Made by a program: the position numbers and the translations under genes. Below the pieces are notes generated by a model, which searched no databases, had not been told where the DNA came from, and saw only the letters and a list, made by a program, of their open reading frames with translations. 64,000 nt of DNA from Streptomyces prunicolor NBRC 13075 (GTDB lineage Bacteria; Actinomycetota; Actinomycetes; Streptomycetales; Streptomycetaceae), in the NCBI RefSeq assembly GCF_000367365.1, contig NZ_BARF01000088.1, forward strand, positions 62,001 to 126,000, in the 5' to 3' direction. This document shows positions 1 to 10,620 of the stretch, piece after piece. Each line of letters begins with the position of its first letter. The stretch's first letter is position 1.

Positions 1-1127
1 CCCGCTCCTGGCCGATCTTGCCCATGCGGGCCCGCTTCTGCGGATCGTCGAGGAGCAGCGCGATGAGCTTGGCGAACTGGGCCTCGTCGTCGTCGGGCGC
101 GTAGACGGCGGCGTCACCGGCGGAGACGCGCGCCTCCCGGAGATCGAACGAGACGATCGGCCGGCCCATCGCCATGTACTCCAGGACCTTGTTCATGGTC
201 GACACGTCGTTGAGCGGATTGCACGGGTCCGGGGAAAGGCACACGTCCGCGGTGCACAGGTAGCGCACCAGGTCGGCGTCCGGGATGCGCCCGGTGAACT
301 GCACCTGCTCGGACAGACCCAGCTGCCGGGACAGTTCGACCATCGCGTCGAAGGCGTCGCCGGCGCCGACGAAGACCGCGTGCCAGTCGGTCCGCCCGAG
401 TTCGTCGCGCAACTTCGCGAGGGCCCGCAAGGCGTAGTCGACGCCGTCCTGCGGGCCCATCACGCCGAGGTAGCACAGCAGATGAGGCTTGCCGCGCTTC
501 AACTCCGGCTCCGGCGGCACCGGTTGGAACCGGTCGGTCGCGGGCGCGCTGCGCACCACGAAGACGTCCTCCGGCCGCTTGCCGCCGCGGCGCAGCGCGA
601 CGTCCCGGTAGCTCTCGTTCGTGGCGAGCACGATGTCCGCGGCCCGGTAGGTCCGCCTCTCCAGCGCGCACACGGCGCGGTAGAGCAGGTCCTCGCCGCG
701 GTCGAACCGGGAGAGGTACAGCTCGGGTACCAGGTCGTGCTGGTCGAAGACGAACCGCGCGCCGCGCCGCTTCAGCCACAGTGCGGGCAGGAACAGCAGG
801 TCGGGCGGGTTGCAGGCGTGGACCACGTCGACCGGGCCGACCTTTCGGGCCAGCCGGAGCGTGTGCCAGAGCGCCGTTCCGTACTCCCGCAGATAGCCGG
901 CGGGCCCGCCGGTGGCCGCGCGCAACGGGTAGCGGTGGATCCGGACCCCGTCGATCACCGCTTCCGGTTCCGTGTCCCGTTTCTCCCCCTGGGGGCAGAT
1001 GACGTGCACTTCCCAGCCCGCGTCGCGCAGGGTGGTGCACTCCTGCCACACCCGCCGATCGAACGGCACCGAAAGGTTCTCCACCAGGATCAGCGCGCGC
1101 CGGTTCGTCCCGTCGCGGCTGATTGCG

Positions 1128-1138
<11 letters not shown>
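1..1138 (-). CDS. GT4-family glycosyltransferase (partial, C-terminus off window)
   Basis: Leftward gene whose 3' end lies before base 1. The frame opens with LILVENLSVPFDRRVWQE, continues through a HACNPPDLLF segment and an N-terminal Rossmann-like half, then a C-terminal half with CYLGVMGPQDGVDYALRAL and DPCNPLNDVSTMNKVLEYMA. The last motif is the donor-nucleotide loop of GT4 retaining glycosyltransferases. It probably adds a sugar to a lipid-linked exopolysaccharide unit in the cytoplasm. The best start is a TTG at 1138, inside the end of the upstream nucleotide-sugar dehydrogenase gene (11-base overlap), which suggests translational coupling. No ATG or GTG is available near the conserved start. 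Donor and acceptor cannot be told from sequence. Confidence 0.8.
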
Positions 1139-2444
<1,306 letters not shown>

Positions 2445-2514
2445 GCTCCGTCTCTCCCCCCAGTCAGGCCCTTGCGGCCTGCGTTCCGCGCGTCGGTCGG
2501 TCGACCCCCGCGCA

Positions 2515-4167
2515 TCAGTAGGCCCCCTGCCCGTGGAGCACCGCACGCAGCGTCTTCCACAAGATCACCGTGTCCAGGGCGAGCGACCAGTCCTCCACGT
2601 ACCGCAGGTCGAGGCGGACCGCCTCCTCCCAGGACAGATCGCTGCGTCCGCTGATCTGCCACAGGCCGGTGAGGCCGGGCTTGACCAGCAGCCGCCGCCG
2701 GATGTCCGGGCCGTACGCGGCGGACTCCTCCGGCAGCGGAGGCCGCGGTCCGACGAGCGACATCGATCCGGTGAGCACGTTGAAAAGCTGCGGGAGCTCG
2801 TCGAGCGAGTACCGGCGCAGCACCGCTCCCACCCGGGTCACCCGCGGATCCCGGCGGAGCTTGAACAGCAGACCCGCGCCCTCGTTCCGGTCGGCCAGGT
2901 CCGCACGTGCCCCGTGGGCCCCGGTGACCATGGTGCGGAACTTGACGATGGTGAACTCGCGGCCGTCCTTGCCGACCCTGCGCTGGCGATAGATCGCCCC
3001 GCCGCGGCTGTCCATCAGCACGAGCAGCCCGACGAGGAGCATCAGCGGCGCGAGCACCACCAGCAGAATCGTTGCGCCCAGCCGGTCGACGACCCCTTTG
3101 ATCGCCCGGCGGCCACCGCTGAAGGTCGGCATGCTGACCCGCAGCAGCGGGATCCCGAGCACCGCGTCGACATGCAGGCGCGGGCCGGCCACCTCCATCA
3201 GCACGGGGGCCACGATCATCTCGGCGTCGCTGCCTTCGAGGTTCCAGGCCAGCCGCTGCAGCCGGTGCGGTGACCAGTGCGGGTCGGGGGTGACGGCGAC
3301 GACTCGGTAGCCGTCGTGGCGGACGTGCTTGGCGACGTCCTCCAGCAGGCCGATGACCGGCACTCCGTCCAACTGGTCACCGTCGAGCCCGCCTTGCTCG
3401 CCGTCGATCCCCCGGCCGTCCGTCGTGCACACCGCCTCCACCCGCCAGCCGAGGTGCGGGAACTTGCGGGTGCGGTTGATCAGGTCGCGCACGGTGGCCG
3501 GGCTCCCGGCGGCGAGCACCGGTCTCAGGCACCGTCCTTCGTTGCGCTGTTTGTGCAGCCAGAGGCGGAGCAGATACCGCGCGGTCATGGTGACGAGCGC
3601 GATCGCCGGGATCGCGACGAAGATCCAGAGCTTGATGTTCCGCGAGGTCAGGGCGATCCCGCCGAGCGCCAGCACGACGGTCGCGGTGAACAGCGAGCGT
3701 CCGAGCCGACGGAATTCCTCGGCACCCTGGCCGAGCACGGCCGGAGCCCACGCCCGGCTCACCGCAAGCGCTCCCAGCACCAGCAGCTGGGTGCCGAAGG
3801 CGAGAATCCCCCATTTCTCATGCCAGTTGGCCGCGTCCCGGGCCCCGAAGAAGTCGCCGATCGCCCCCACCACGCAGGCGGTGGCCACGGTGTCACTGAT
3901 GATCACGGTACGGCGGTACCGCTGCTCCCAATCGGTCGCGGGCTGGCTGATCGCCCCGTCCGCCAGACGCCCACGCGCCGACGGAAAAGGGCCGACTATT
4001 CCCCCCTGCCGCACAGAACCCCCCAAGGTCCCCAGTGGTACGGCGTCGCCGCCGCACACTGTTTCTCCCCCTGCGGAGGGTCCCCGCCCCCCGCACTGTG
4101 CCTCCCCTCGGGAGGCCCCCACCGCACCGCTCCCCCTCGGAACACCACCGCCCCCGGCGTATGACAT
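2515..4167 (-). CDS. Exopolysaccharide polyprenyl-phosphate sugar-1-phosphate transferase
   Basis: Up to 550 residues. Four hydrophobic segments lie at roughly residues 87-215, then a soluble CoA-binding-like Rossmann section, a further membrane helix near residue 350 and a C-terminal bacterial sugar transferase domain. That domain carries KFRTMV, LRRYSLDELPQLFNVL, SLVGPRPPLPEE and KPGLTGLWQISGRS. It is the initiating enzyme that moves a sugar-1-phosphate onto undecaprenyl phosphate at the inner membrane face. The start is uncertain: the first 50 residues are Gly-rich and unlike the family, and an in-frame GTG at 4014 behind a G-run is an alternative. First gene of the leftward exopolysaccharide set. 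Confidence 0.85.
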   Translation of the reverse strand: MSYAGGGGVPRGSGAVGASRGEAQCGGRGPSAGGETVCGGDAVPLGTLGGSVRQGGIVGPFPSARGRLADGAISQPATDWEQRYRRTVIISDTVATACVVGAIGDFFGARDAANWHEKWGILAFGTQLLVLGALAVSRAWAPAVLGQGAEEFRRLGRSLFTATVVLALGGIALTSRNIKLWIFVAIPAIALVTMTARYLLRLWLHKQRNEGRCLRPVLAAGSPATVRDLINRTRKFPHLGWRVEAVCTTDGRGIDGEQGGLDGDQLDGVPVIGLLEDVAKHVRHDGYRVVAVTPDPHWSPHRLQRLAWNLEGSDAEMIVAPVLMEVAGPRLHVDAVLGIPLLRVSMPTFSGGRRAIKGVVDRLGATILLVVLAPLMLLVGLLVLMDSRGGAIYRQRRVGKDGREFTIVKFRTMVTGAHGARADLADRNEGAGLLFKLRRDPRVTRVGAVLRRYSLDELPQLFNVLTGSMSLVGPRPPLPEESAAYGPDIRRRLLVKPGLTGLWQISGRSDLSWEEAVRLDLRYVEDWSLALDTVILWKTLRAVLHGQGAY

Positions 4168-4544
4168 CCCGGCTGTCTCAGAGTTATGTGGTCAACCCCC
4201 TGGCGACAGCGCACTCGCAGGTCCTGCCAAGCCCCTGAGGTACGCGGAACCCCGTCGAAACCCCGGATGCTCCCCGCGCCCCAAGCCCCCCTACGGGTCC
4301 AAGTACCGATCACCCCCACGTCAGGCGCGAGAGACGCGGCTACTGGCCGTCCACATCGCCGGACCCATAGATCACCATTTGTCGCCTGGTGTCCCACCAT
4401 TGCGAAAGCACGGTCAATCTAGACCATCTGGGGCCGCCTGAAGAGAGGTCTGTGTGGACTTTGTGCTCAATATTTGAAGGCGGGGCCATAGATCAGCGAC
4501 CGCCTGCGGGTGCCCTGGTGACGCAAAACGTCCCTTGCGCCCGA

Positions 4545-4743
4545 CGACGGCGGGAGTTCGCCGAGCCGACGGCACCGGCGACCCGAGGCGTCCCGGCACT
4601 GATCGACGACACCCGGAAACAGGTCCGCACCGTTCCGTTCGCGCAGGCAGGCGCCGAGGACGACCTCGACCGGGTCGTCGCCGTCGACTCCGAGATCGTG
4701 CGCGCCGACCAGCACGCCCCCGAAGCCCCCGCAAACCGACCCC
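4545..4743 (+). pseudogene. IS5-family transposase remnant
   Basis: A short frame on the plus strand contains DDLDRVVAVDSEIVRADQHA. This matches the shape of the first catalytic Asp region of IS5/IS427-group transposases (usually VVSVDSTIVRAHQHA). The flanking residues (TRKQVRTVPF) fit the preceding helix of that family. No start, no later DDE motifs and no terminal repeats were seen, so it is a decayed scrap. The rest of 4168-5017 shows no gene I can support. The call rests on one motif. Confidence 0.45.
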
Positions 4744-4967
4744 GGCCGTGCCGCGTTCCCAACGGGCCAACCCACAGGCCCGCGTGGCGCAATTCTTGCG
4801 AGCTGTCCGACCCCCCTTCGGGAGGCAAAGTTTGCGCGCGGCGGTGCCGCAAAGGCCGATCGGATCACCACCAGCGAACACCGCGCCGGATCCGGCGGCC
4901 GGTCGCCGGCCTTCGCCGCCACGGCTTCCAACGGCTCCGCGAACCACCCCTGCGGACACGACAAAGA

Positions 4968-4994
4968 CCGTCTTCCCATCGCTGAGAAAACGGC
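4968..4994 (-). terminator. Imperfect hairpin after tRNA-Pro, possible terminator
   Basis: On the minus strand, just 3' of the tRNA, an imperfect stem (CCGTTTTC pairing with GAAGACGG, about one mismatch, roughly 10-base loop) could end the tRNA transcript. There is no clear U-run afterwards, so support is weak. Confidence 0.25.
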
Positions 4995-5017
4995 CTCTGA
5001 CCTGCGACTTCAAAAGT

Positions 5018-5090
<73 letters not shown>

Positions 5091-5210
5091 CTGCCCGTCT
5101 GACCTGGGGTTTCCCCTGGCCGGACACGCATGGAAACAATACCGCACTCCCGTCGGTGATCGCGCACGCCTTTATTCGGGGCCGGCTTCCGGTCGCGTCC
5201 CCGGCAGCAC

Positions 5211-5241
5211 TTGACCTGAAGTTTGGTTGAGGTTGCACGAT
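5211..5241 (+). promoter_or_regulatory. MerR-type promoter with operator in a 19-bp spacer
   Basis: A -35-like TTGACC (5211-5216) and a -10-like CACGAT (5236-5241) are separated by 19 bp. The spacer holds a dyad at 5214-5233 (ACCTGAA-N6-TTGAGGT, arms matching 6 of 7). A long spacer centred on a dyad is the hallmark of promoters activated by MerR-family proteins. Transcription would begin about at the ATG of the transketolase gene (5249), giving a leaderless mRNA; that fits the absence of a Shine-Dalgarno there. No merR gene lies in the window. Confidence 0.45.
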
Positions 5242-5248
5242 CGTCCGC

Positions 5249-5959
5249 ATGACGACGACAACCACGGAACACAGCCGCCCGTACACGCACGGCGACCTGC
5301 CCCGCCTCATGGGACTGATGACCGGCGACGAGAAGCACGGTCCGGCGGCGACCTCGACGCTCGACGTGCTGTGGGTCCTGTACGACCAGGTGCTGCGGGT
5401 CGGCCCGGAGCGGATGGACGACCCCGAGCGTGACCGGTTCCTGCTGTCCAAGGGGCACGGTCCGATGGCCTACTACGCGGTGCTGGCCGCCAAGGGATTC
5501 GTACCGGTGGAGTGGCTCCCGGACTTCGGCTCCTACGACTCGCCGCTCGGGCACCACCCCGACCGGGTACTGGTGCCGGGCGCCGAGATCGGCAGCGGGT
5601 CGCTGGGGCACGGGCTGCCGATCGCCGTCGGGACGGCACTGGGGCTGCGCGCCCAGGGACGCACCGCCCCGCGGGTCTGGGTCCTGGTCGGGGACGCCGA
5701 GTTGGACGAGGGCAGCAACCACGAGGCCATCGCCTTCGCCGGGCCCGCCAGGCTGGACCGGCTGCACACCGTCGTCGTCGACAACTCCTCCGCCGGCCAC
5801 GCCCGGCCCGGCGGCATCGCGGCCCGCTTCGAGGCGGCGGGCTGGTCCGCGGTGACGGTCGACGGCCGTGACCACGCTGCGCTGTACGCCGCCTTCACCG
5901 CACCGCACCCCGGCCGACCGCACGCGGTCGTGGCCCGGGTGGAACCGAAGTCCGCCTGA
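5249..5959 (+). CDS. Transketolase, N-terminal (TPP-binding) subunit
   Basis: 236 residues, a little shorter than typical split transketolase N-halves. It contains the substrate/TPP loop LLSKGHGPMAYYAVLAAKG, the GSLGHGLPIAVGTALG segment and the TPP/Mg2+ motif LVGDAELDEGSNHEA followed by VVDNSS. It pairs with the next gene to form an alpha2beta2 enzyme that moves two-carbon ketol units (pentose-phosphate chemistry or a related sugar pathway). The ATG at 5249 has no Shine-Dalgarno and lies where transcription from the MerR-type promoter should begin. A housekeeping transketolase is usually a single chain elsewhere, so this pair probably serves an inducible pathway. Confidence 0.88.
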   Translation: MTTTTTEHSRPYTHGDLPRLMGLMTGDEKHGPAATSTLDVLWVLYDQVLRVGPERMDDPERDRFLLSKGHGPMAYYAVLAAKGFVPVEWLPDFGSYDSPLGHHPDRVLVPGAEIGSGSLGHGLPIAVGTALGLRAQGRTAPRVWVLVGDAELDEGSNHEAIAFAGPARLDRLHTVVVDNSSAGHARPGGIAARFEAAGWSAVTVDGRDHAALYAAFTAPHPGRPHAVVARVEPKSA

Positions 5960-6006
5960 TCGGCCCTCCCCCGCCCTCCCCACCATCACATCGAGAAAGG
6001 CTCCCC

Positions 6007-6936
6007 ATGGACACCATGCGTGACCGTTTCGCCCCGGTCGTCTCCCGGCTGCTCGAGGAGGACCCACGGGTCGCGGTCGTGCTCGCCGAGATCGGCAGGG
6101 ACGGCTTCGCGGACGCACAACTCCGGCACCCCGACCGGGTGATCAACGTCGGCATCCGCGAGCAGCTCCTCGTCGGGGCGGGCGCGGGACTCGCCCTGAC
6201 CGGGATGCGTCCGGTCGTGCACACCTTCGCGAGTTTCCTCGTCGAGCGGCCCTTCGAGCAGGTGAAGCTGGACCTCGGGCACCAGGACGTCGGCGCGGTA
6301 CTGGTGAGCGCCGCGGCCTCCTTCGACTGGCCCGCCGGTGGGTTCACGCACATGGCTCCGGGCGACGTGGCCCTCCTCGACACCCTGGACGGCTGGACCG
6401 TACACGTGCCGGGCCACCCGGACGAGGCCGAGACCCTGCTACGGCACGCGGTCGCCGCGGGCGACGACAAGGTGTACGTACGGCTGTCCGTCCAGTCGAA
6501 CGCGGAGGCCCTCCCGGTCGACGGCGCGCGCTTCCGCACCGTCCGCGAAGGCCGCTCCGGCGTGGTCGTCGCCGTCGGCCCGATGCTCGACGCCATCCTC
6601 GCCGCGACGGACGGCCTCGACGTCACCGTCCTGTACGCCACGACCGTACGGCCCTTCGACGCGGACGCGTTGCGCGCCGCCACGCGGGCCGCCGGGACGG
6701 ACGTCGTCCTCGTCGAGCCGTATCTGGCGGGCACCTCCACAACCGCCGCGAACGACGCGCTCGCCGACGTGCCCCACCGTGTGCTCGGCCTGGGCGTCGG
6801 CCGCGCCGAACTCCGGCGCTACGGCACCGTCGCCGAACACCTCACCACGCACGGCCTCGACACGCGGACCCTGCGCGAGCGGATCGGCGGCTTTGCGGGA
6901 GGGGGAGACGGCGGGCGGGTGGCGGTACGGGGCTGA
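6007..6936 (+). CDS. Transketolase, C-terminal (pyrimidine-binding) subunit
   Basis: 309 residues. It holds the Pyr domain with RVINVGIREQLLVGAGAGLAL, which carries the conserved Glu that activates TPP, then FASFLVERPFEQVK, and a transketolase C-terminal domain (YATTVRPFDADALR). It completes the enzyme begun by the preceding gene, 47 bases upstream. The ATG at 6007 follows a GAGAAAGG ribosome site. The gene ends 69 bases before the convergent MFS gene. The short spacing and shared orientation imply a two-gene operon. Confidence 0.88.
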   Translation: MDTMRDRFAPVVSRLLEEDPRVAVVLAEIGRDGFADAQLRHPDRVINVGIREQLLVGAGAGLALTGMRPVVHTFASFLVERPFEQVKLDLGHQDVGAVLVSAAASFDWPAGGFTHMAPGDVALLDTLDGWTVHVPGHPDEAETLLRHAVAAGDDKVYVRLSVQSNAEALPVDGARFRTVREGRSGVVVAVGPMLDAILAATDGLDVTVLYATTVRPFDADALRAATRAAGTDVVLVEPYLAGTSTTAANDALADVPHRVLGLGVGRAELRRYGTVAEHLTTHGLDTRTLRERIGGFAGGGDGGRVAVRG

Positions 6937-7005
6937 GGCCTCGCCGTACGACAACGCCCTCACCGTCGCCCTCGCCGAAGGCCGCACCAACACCAGCCCT
7001 CGCCG

Positions 7006-8475
7006 TCAACTGTCCTGCGGGCACGCCCGTTCACGTATCGCCACGTCGCTCGGGGCGACCGGGGCACCCGGGCCCACCGGTACCGCGTCGGCCCGTATCA
7101 GCCCGCGTATGGCAGGCACCAGGAGCAGAATCGTCGGCACCACGAAGCTCATCGCCCCCGCGACGAGCAGCACATGGCCGGCACCGATGCCCGCGGCCGC
7201 AGGGCCCGCCAGGGCCTGGCCGACGGGCATCATCGCGAGGGAGCCCGCCACGTCGTACGCGTGGATGCGGTTGAGGACGTCCGGTGGGACCTGGGTCTGA
7301 ACGCTCGTCGCCCACATCACGCCCCAGAAGGACATTCCCACCCCCGCGACGGCGGCTCCGGCCGCCATGGCCGGTACGCCGAGTCCCGCCCCGACGGCTG
7401 CCGGGAAACCGGCGAAGGCGAAGAGGGCGATCGACCCGGCGCGCAGCATACGGCGGGGGCGCAGCCGGAGGGCGAGGAGTCCGCCCACGACGGTGCCCGC
7501 GCCGAGGGCCGAGTTGATCAGGCCGTAGGCACGCGGTCCGTGCTGTTGCACCACCTCCGTCGCCACGAGCGGAACCGTCGGGCCCGATACGGCGATCATG
7601 TAGAGGCACCAGACGGCGATGACTCCCCACAGCCATGTGCGTGATCTGAACTCCCGCCATCCCTCGACCAGATCGGCCTTGAAGGCGCCCGACCCGTGCC
7701 CCGGCTCGCGGCTGCCCGGTGCGAGCGGGGGCAGCCGGAGCAGCAGGAGACAGAGGGCGCTGACCGCGTAGGTGGCGGCGTGGGCCGCGAACACGCCGCC
7801 GGGCGAGGTGAATCCGACGAGCAGGCCCGCGACGGCCGGACCCGCGAGTTGGGCGGCGGACTCGGCGATGCGTATCGCGCCGTTCGCGCCCTGGATGTCG
7901 GAGGCGAGTCGCGGCACCGTACTCGCCACGCCGGGCTGGAACACCGCGCCCGCCACGCCGTTGACGAAGCCGATCGCGCAGATCTGCCAGAGCACGACAT
8001 GGCCGGTGAAGAAGAGCGCGGCGGCGAGGGACTGGGTGCCGAGGCGCACCAGGTCGGCGCCGATCATCAGCTTGCGGGTGCTGAACCGGTCGGCGATCAC
8101 CCCGCCGAAGACGACAAGTCCCGCGAAGGCGGCGGCCGTGGAGGCCATGGCGAGGCCGACCGCGCCCGCGCCGTACCCGTGTTCCAGGAGGCCGGCGGCG
8201 AGGGCCACCGGCAGCATCGTGTCGCCGAGCCGGGCGACGGCGCGTGCCACGAAGAACAGCGCGAAGTCCCTTGACCAGACGGGCCGTTCGCCGCCCGCAC
8301 CGCCACTCTTCACCGCCCCGGCGACAGCCGCTCCCGCGACAACCCCGGCTCCCGCTCCCACTCCCGCGACAGCTCCGGCAACGATGTCATCGCCGTCGTC
8401 CCCGCCGGTCGCCCCGCCCGACGCCGACTCACGCCCTGTCCCCTTGCGCACCGGATCCGATGCCCTCCCCGTCAT
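7006..8475 (-). CDS. MFS transporter (EntS/MFS_3-like exporter)
   Basis: 489 residues with about 12 membrane segments. The first 65 residues are an unusual Gly/Ala/Val-rich stretch before the first recognisable helix (FALFFVARAVARLGDTMLP). Family marks include VIADRFSTRKLMIGADLVR (loop 2-3 motif A), VNGVAGAVFQPGVAS and PQVPPDVLNRIHAYD-like residues in the second half. EntS-like proteins export small molecules by proton antiport. The substrate is unknown and no biosynthetic genes adjoin it. The long tail may mean a downstream start is the true one. It converges on the transketolase genes. Confidence 0.82.
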   Translation of the reverse strand: MTGRASDPVRKGTGRESASGGATGGDDGDDIVAGAVAGVGAGAGVVAGAAVAGAVKSGGAGGERPVWSRDFALFFVARAVARLGDTMLPVALAAGLLEHGYGAGAVGLAMASTAAAFAGLVVFGGVIADRFSTRKLMIGADLVRLGTQSLAAALFFTGHVVLWQICAIGFVNGVAGAVFQPGVASTVPRLASDIQGANGAIRIAESAAQLAGPAVAGLLVGFTSPGGVFAAHAATYAVSALCLLLLRLPPLAPGSREPGHGSGAFKADLVEGWREFRSRTWLWGVIAVWCLYMIAVSGPTVPLVATEVVQQHGPRAYGLINSALGAGTVVGGLLALRLRPRRMLRAGSIALFAFAGFPAAVGAGLGVPAMAAGAAVAGVGMSFWGVMWATSVQTQVPPDVLNRIHAYDVAGSLAMMPVGQALAGPAAAGIGAGHVLLVAGAMSFVVPTILLLVPAIRGLIRADAVPVGPGAPVAPSDVAIRERACPQDS

Positions 8476-8626
8476 CCCCCACCGCTCCCTCCCCCGGCCG
8501 CCGCCCCCGAAGCGCCCCGCCGATGCCCGTGAAATACCGCCCGGGTGGGAGCCGGATCCCCCTCCGCCCCGCTCCCACTACCGCTTCCGGATGATGCCAC
8601 GCACCACTGACAACGCCGAGGGAATT

Positions 8627-9004
8627 TCAGTCGCCGGACCCGGACGGGAGGCCCACCTCCGGGTAGGCGTCCAGGAGTCGGGGCGGGGCCGCCTGGCGCC
8701 AGGAGTCGGCGAGGATGTCGCGGAGTTCTTCCTCGCTGTCCAGTGCGGCGAGCCGGGCCCTGACCCAGGCGAAGCCCGCCTCGTGGTCGGCGATCCAGAA
8801 CTTCTCCGGTTCGGCGAGAACCAGTTCGTCACGCTCCTCCTTGGGGCAGCGCACGGCGATGGAGGTCTCCTCCTCGGGCACCGTGACGAACATCTTCCCG
8901 GCGACCCGAAAAGTGGGCATGTTCCAGGCGATCTTCTCCGTCGTGTCCGGGAGGGAGAGGGCGATACGGCGTACGTCTTCGGCATCCGGCATGAGACGCA
9001 ACAT
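8627..9004 (-). CDS. MmcQ/YjbR family protein
   Basis: 125 residues, a full-length member. It shows the family layout: N-terminal DVRRIALSLPDTTEKIAWNMP, then FRVAGKMFVTV, then AVRCPKEERDELV and a C-terminal WVRARL segment. The fold is a double-wing DNA-binding-like domain; biochemical function is not established for the family. Starts at 9004 (MLRLMPDAED) or 8992 (MPDAED) are both possible and neither has a strong ribosome site. It diverges from the small gene at 9066. Confidence 0.82.
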   Translation of the reverse strand: MLRLMPDAEDVRRIALSLPDTTEKIAWNMPTFRVAGKMFVTVPEEETSIAVRCPKEERDELVLAEPEKFWIADHEAGFAWVRARLAALDSEEELRDILADSWRQAAPPRLLDAYPEVGLPSGSGD

Positions 9005-9065
9005 AGCGGCCGCCACTGACAACCACCTGGTGGGAGCCCCTGCATAGTGCATGGATGATGGGTGC

Positions 9066-9443
9066 ATGGCGCCCGTACCCGTCGAACCCCGTCCCCTGAA
9101 CAGCTCCGAGCGAGCCGTGCTGGAGCGCATCCTCGCGGCCGACTTCGCCGACGCCCCCGTACTGCGGAGCCAGCTGGAACGGACGGAGGTGGTGGCCGTC
9201 TGGGCACCGGGATCCGTGAGCGTCGACCTGCGGGTTCGCGCACCCGTACGGCGCGCGGCGATGGCGTCCGAGCTCGTACCCGTGGACGCGCACGTCCTCG
9301 ATCGGTCGGGCGAGTACGTCGGCGAGTTGTTGGTGTGGACCGACGAAGGCGCCACCTTGGCGGCCCTGGAGTACGCCTGGGTCACCGACGACATGCCGAC
9401 CGTCCTGCCGACGGTCGATGAAGTACGGATCTCCACGCGCTGA
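9066..9443 (+). CDS. Conserved hypothetical protein
   Basis: 125 residues from the ATG at 9066 (an ATG at 9051 would add five). I do not assign a domain. The N-terminal half has NSSERAVLERILAADFADAPVLRSQLERTEVV, followed by a beta-rich half with GELLVWTDEGATLAALEYAW near the C-terminus; no membrane segment or Cys motif is present. Coding character (third-base G/C) is strong. It diverges from the MmcQ-like gene, leaving about 60 bp for both promoters. Confidence 0.7.
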   Translation: MAPVPVEPRPLNSSERAVLERILAADFADAPVLRSQLERTEVVAVWAPGSVSVDLRVRAPVRRAAMASELVPVDAHVLDRSGEYVGELLVWTDEGATLAALEYAWVTDDMPTVLPTVDEVRISTR

Positions 9444-9457
9444 CCGGCCACCAGGTC

Positions 9458-10039
9458 TCACCGACCTCGCGCAGTCGCCCCCGCACCCACGTCCGCCGGC
9501 GTTCCCGCCCCCACGCGTTTGTAGTAGAGCGTCGTCGGCCGCAGCACCCCGTCCGGGCTCGCCGCGTAGTCCGGGATCACGCCGGCCCGGGTCCAGCCGG
9601 TGGAGCGGTACAGGTGCTCGGCGGGGCTGTCGGTCTCGGTGTCCAGGTGGAGGAGGGTGATGTCGGCGGCGCTGGCCGCGTCCTCGGCGATGGTCAGCAG
9701 TCGGCGTCCGAGGCCCTCTCCCCTGGCGTCCCGGTGGACCATCAGCTTGACCAGTTCGGCGCGGTGGCGGCTGTTGGGCTTGTCCGGGATGGCCAGGCTC
9801 ACCGTGCCGACCATCCGCTCGCCGATCGACGCCGCCCACACCGCGAGCTGCCCGGCGGCGACACTGTTGGCACGCTCCCGCCACCAGTCGACGGCCGCCG
9901 CCCGGCCGAGCGGCGCCAGGAAGCCGATCGAGGCGCCGTCGTCCACGGTGTCGGTCAACAGGTCCGCCAACTCATCGACGGCGGCGAGCAGTTGAGCGAC
10001 CTCCAGACGCGTCACCCGCGTCACACGCGTCACCTTCAC
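9458..10039 (-). CDS. GNAT family N-acetyltransferase
   Basis: 193 residues. The acetyl-CoA-binding core is clear: LVKLMVHRDARGEGLGRRLLTIAEDAA (motif A with R-x-x-G-x-G/A), then LLHLDTETDSPAEHLYRSTGW (motif B). It transfers an acetyl group to an amine; the substrate is not predictable. The start is a GTG at 10039 that overlaps the stop of the upstream XRE-cupin gene as GTGA, so the two are translationally coupled and the acetyltransferase may act in the response that regulator controls. The ACGCGTCACC-type repeat near the start encodes a short VTRVTRV stretch. Confidence 0.86.
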   Translation of the reverse strand: MKVTRVTRVTRLEVAQLLAAVDELADLLTDTVDDGASIGFLAPLGRAAAVDWWRERANSVAAGQLAVWAASIGERMVGTVSLAIPDKPNSRHRAELVKLMVHRDARGEGLGRRLLTIAEDAASAADITLLHLDTETDSPAEHLYRSTGWTRAGVIPDYAASPDGVLRPTTLYYKRVGAGTPADVGAGATARGR

Positions 10040-10620
10040 GGCAGCACCACCGCCAGCACGTAACGCACGTCCTCGGGGCCCGGGCACCGGAACCGCGTCG
10101 GCCCCCACACCCGCAACCGCAGACAGTCACCGGCGTCGAGACGGTGCTCGACGTCCTGGGCCGTCACCTGGAGGGCGCCCTCCAGAACCCAGATGTGCTG
10201 TTCCAGGCCGGGCACGGGCGGGCGGTCGTAGGCGAGGTCGGCGCCCGCCCGGAGTCGTCCCTCGACGAGTTCGCCGCGCAGCCCGGTGTGCGGGGGCGAC
10301 ACGGATCGTCGTACGAAACCGGAGGCGCGGTCCTCCCACACCGGTTGCTCGGCGGCGCGGATCAGTAGGGCGGGTGCGGCCTCGACCTCGCTGAGGAGTT
10401 GGGACATGGTGCGGCCGTAGACACCGCAGAGGCGGTTGAGGAGGGCGGCCGTGGGGCTGATCTCGGCGCGTTCGGCGCGGGACAGGGTCGACCGGCTCAC
10501 CCCGCTGCGCTCCGCCAACTCCCCCAGGGACCAGCCGTGTTGGGCGCGCAGCTCGGCGAGCCGGGCGCCGAGTCGGATGTCCACCGGGTCGAGGGTCGTA
10601 GCCGTTTCCTCGGATCTCAT
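10036..10620 (-). CDS. XRE-family regulator with C-terminal cupin domain
   Basis: 194 residues. Residues about 12-66 form an XRE helix-turn-helix (LAELRAQHGWSLGELAERSGVSRSTLSRAE, then PTAALLNRLCGVY). The C-terminal part is a cupin barrel (LEQHIWVLEGALQVTAQDVEHRLDAGDCLRL). Such proteins sense a small ligand in the cupin and repress nearby genes. The ATG at 10620 lies inside a perfect 11-bp inverted repeat, which implies tight autorepression. The next gene is an overlapping GNAT acetyltransferase, the probable co-regulated partner. Confidence 0.9.
   Translation of the reverse strand: MRSEETATTLDPVDIRLGARLAELRAQHGWSLGELAERSGVSRSTLSRAERAEISPTAALLNRLCGVYGRTMSQLLSEVEAAPALLIRAAEQPVWEDRASGFVRRSVSPPHTGLRGELVEGRLRAGADLAYDRPPVPGLEQHIWVLEGALQVTAQDVEHRLDAGDCLRLRVWGPTRFRCPGPEDVRYVLAVVLP

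Noticed and set aside
4389..4985. Plus-strand frame of about 198 residues
   Set aside because: Only residues 53-118 show an IS5-like motif; the rest has no conserved character, so it is annotated as a remnant rather than a gene.
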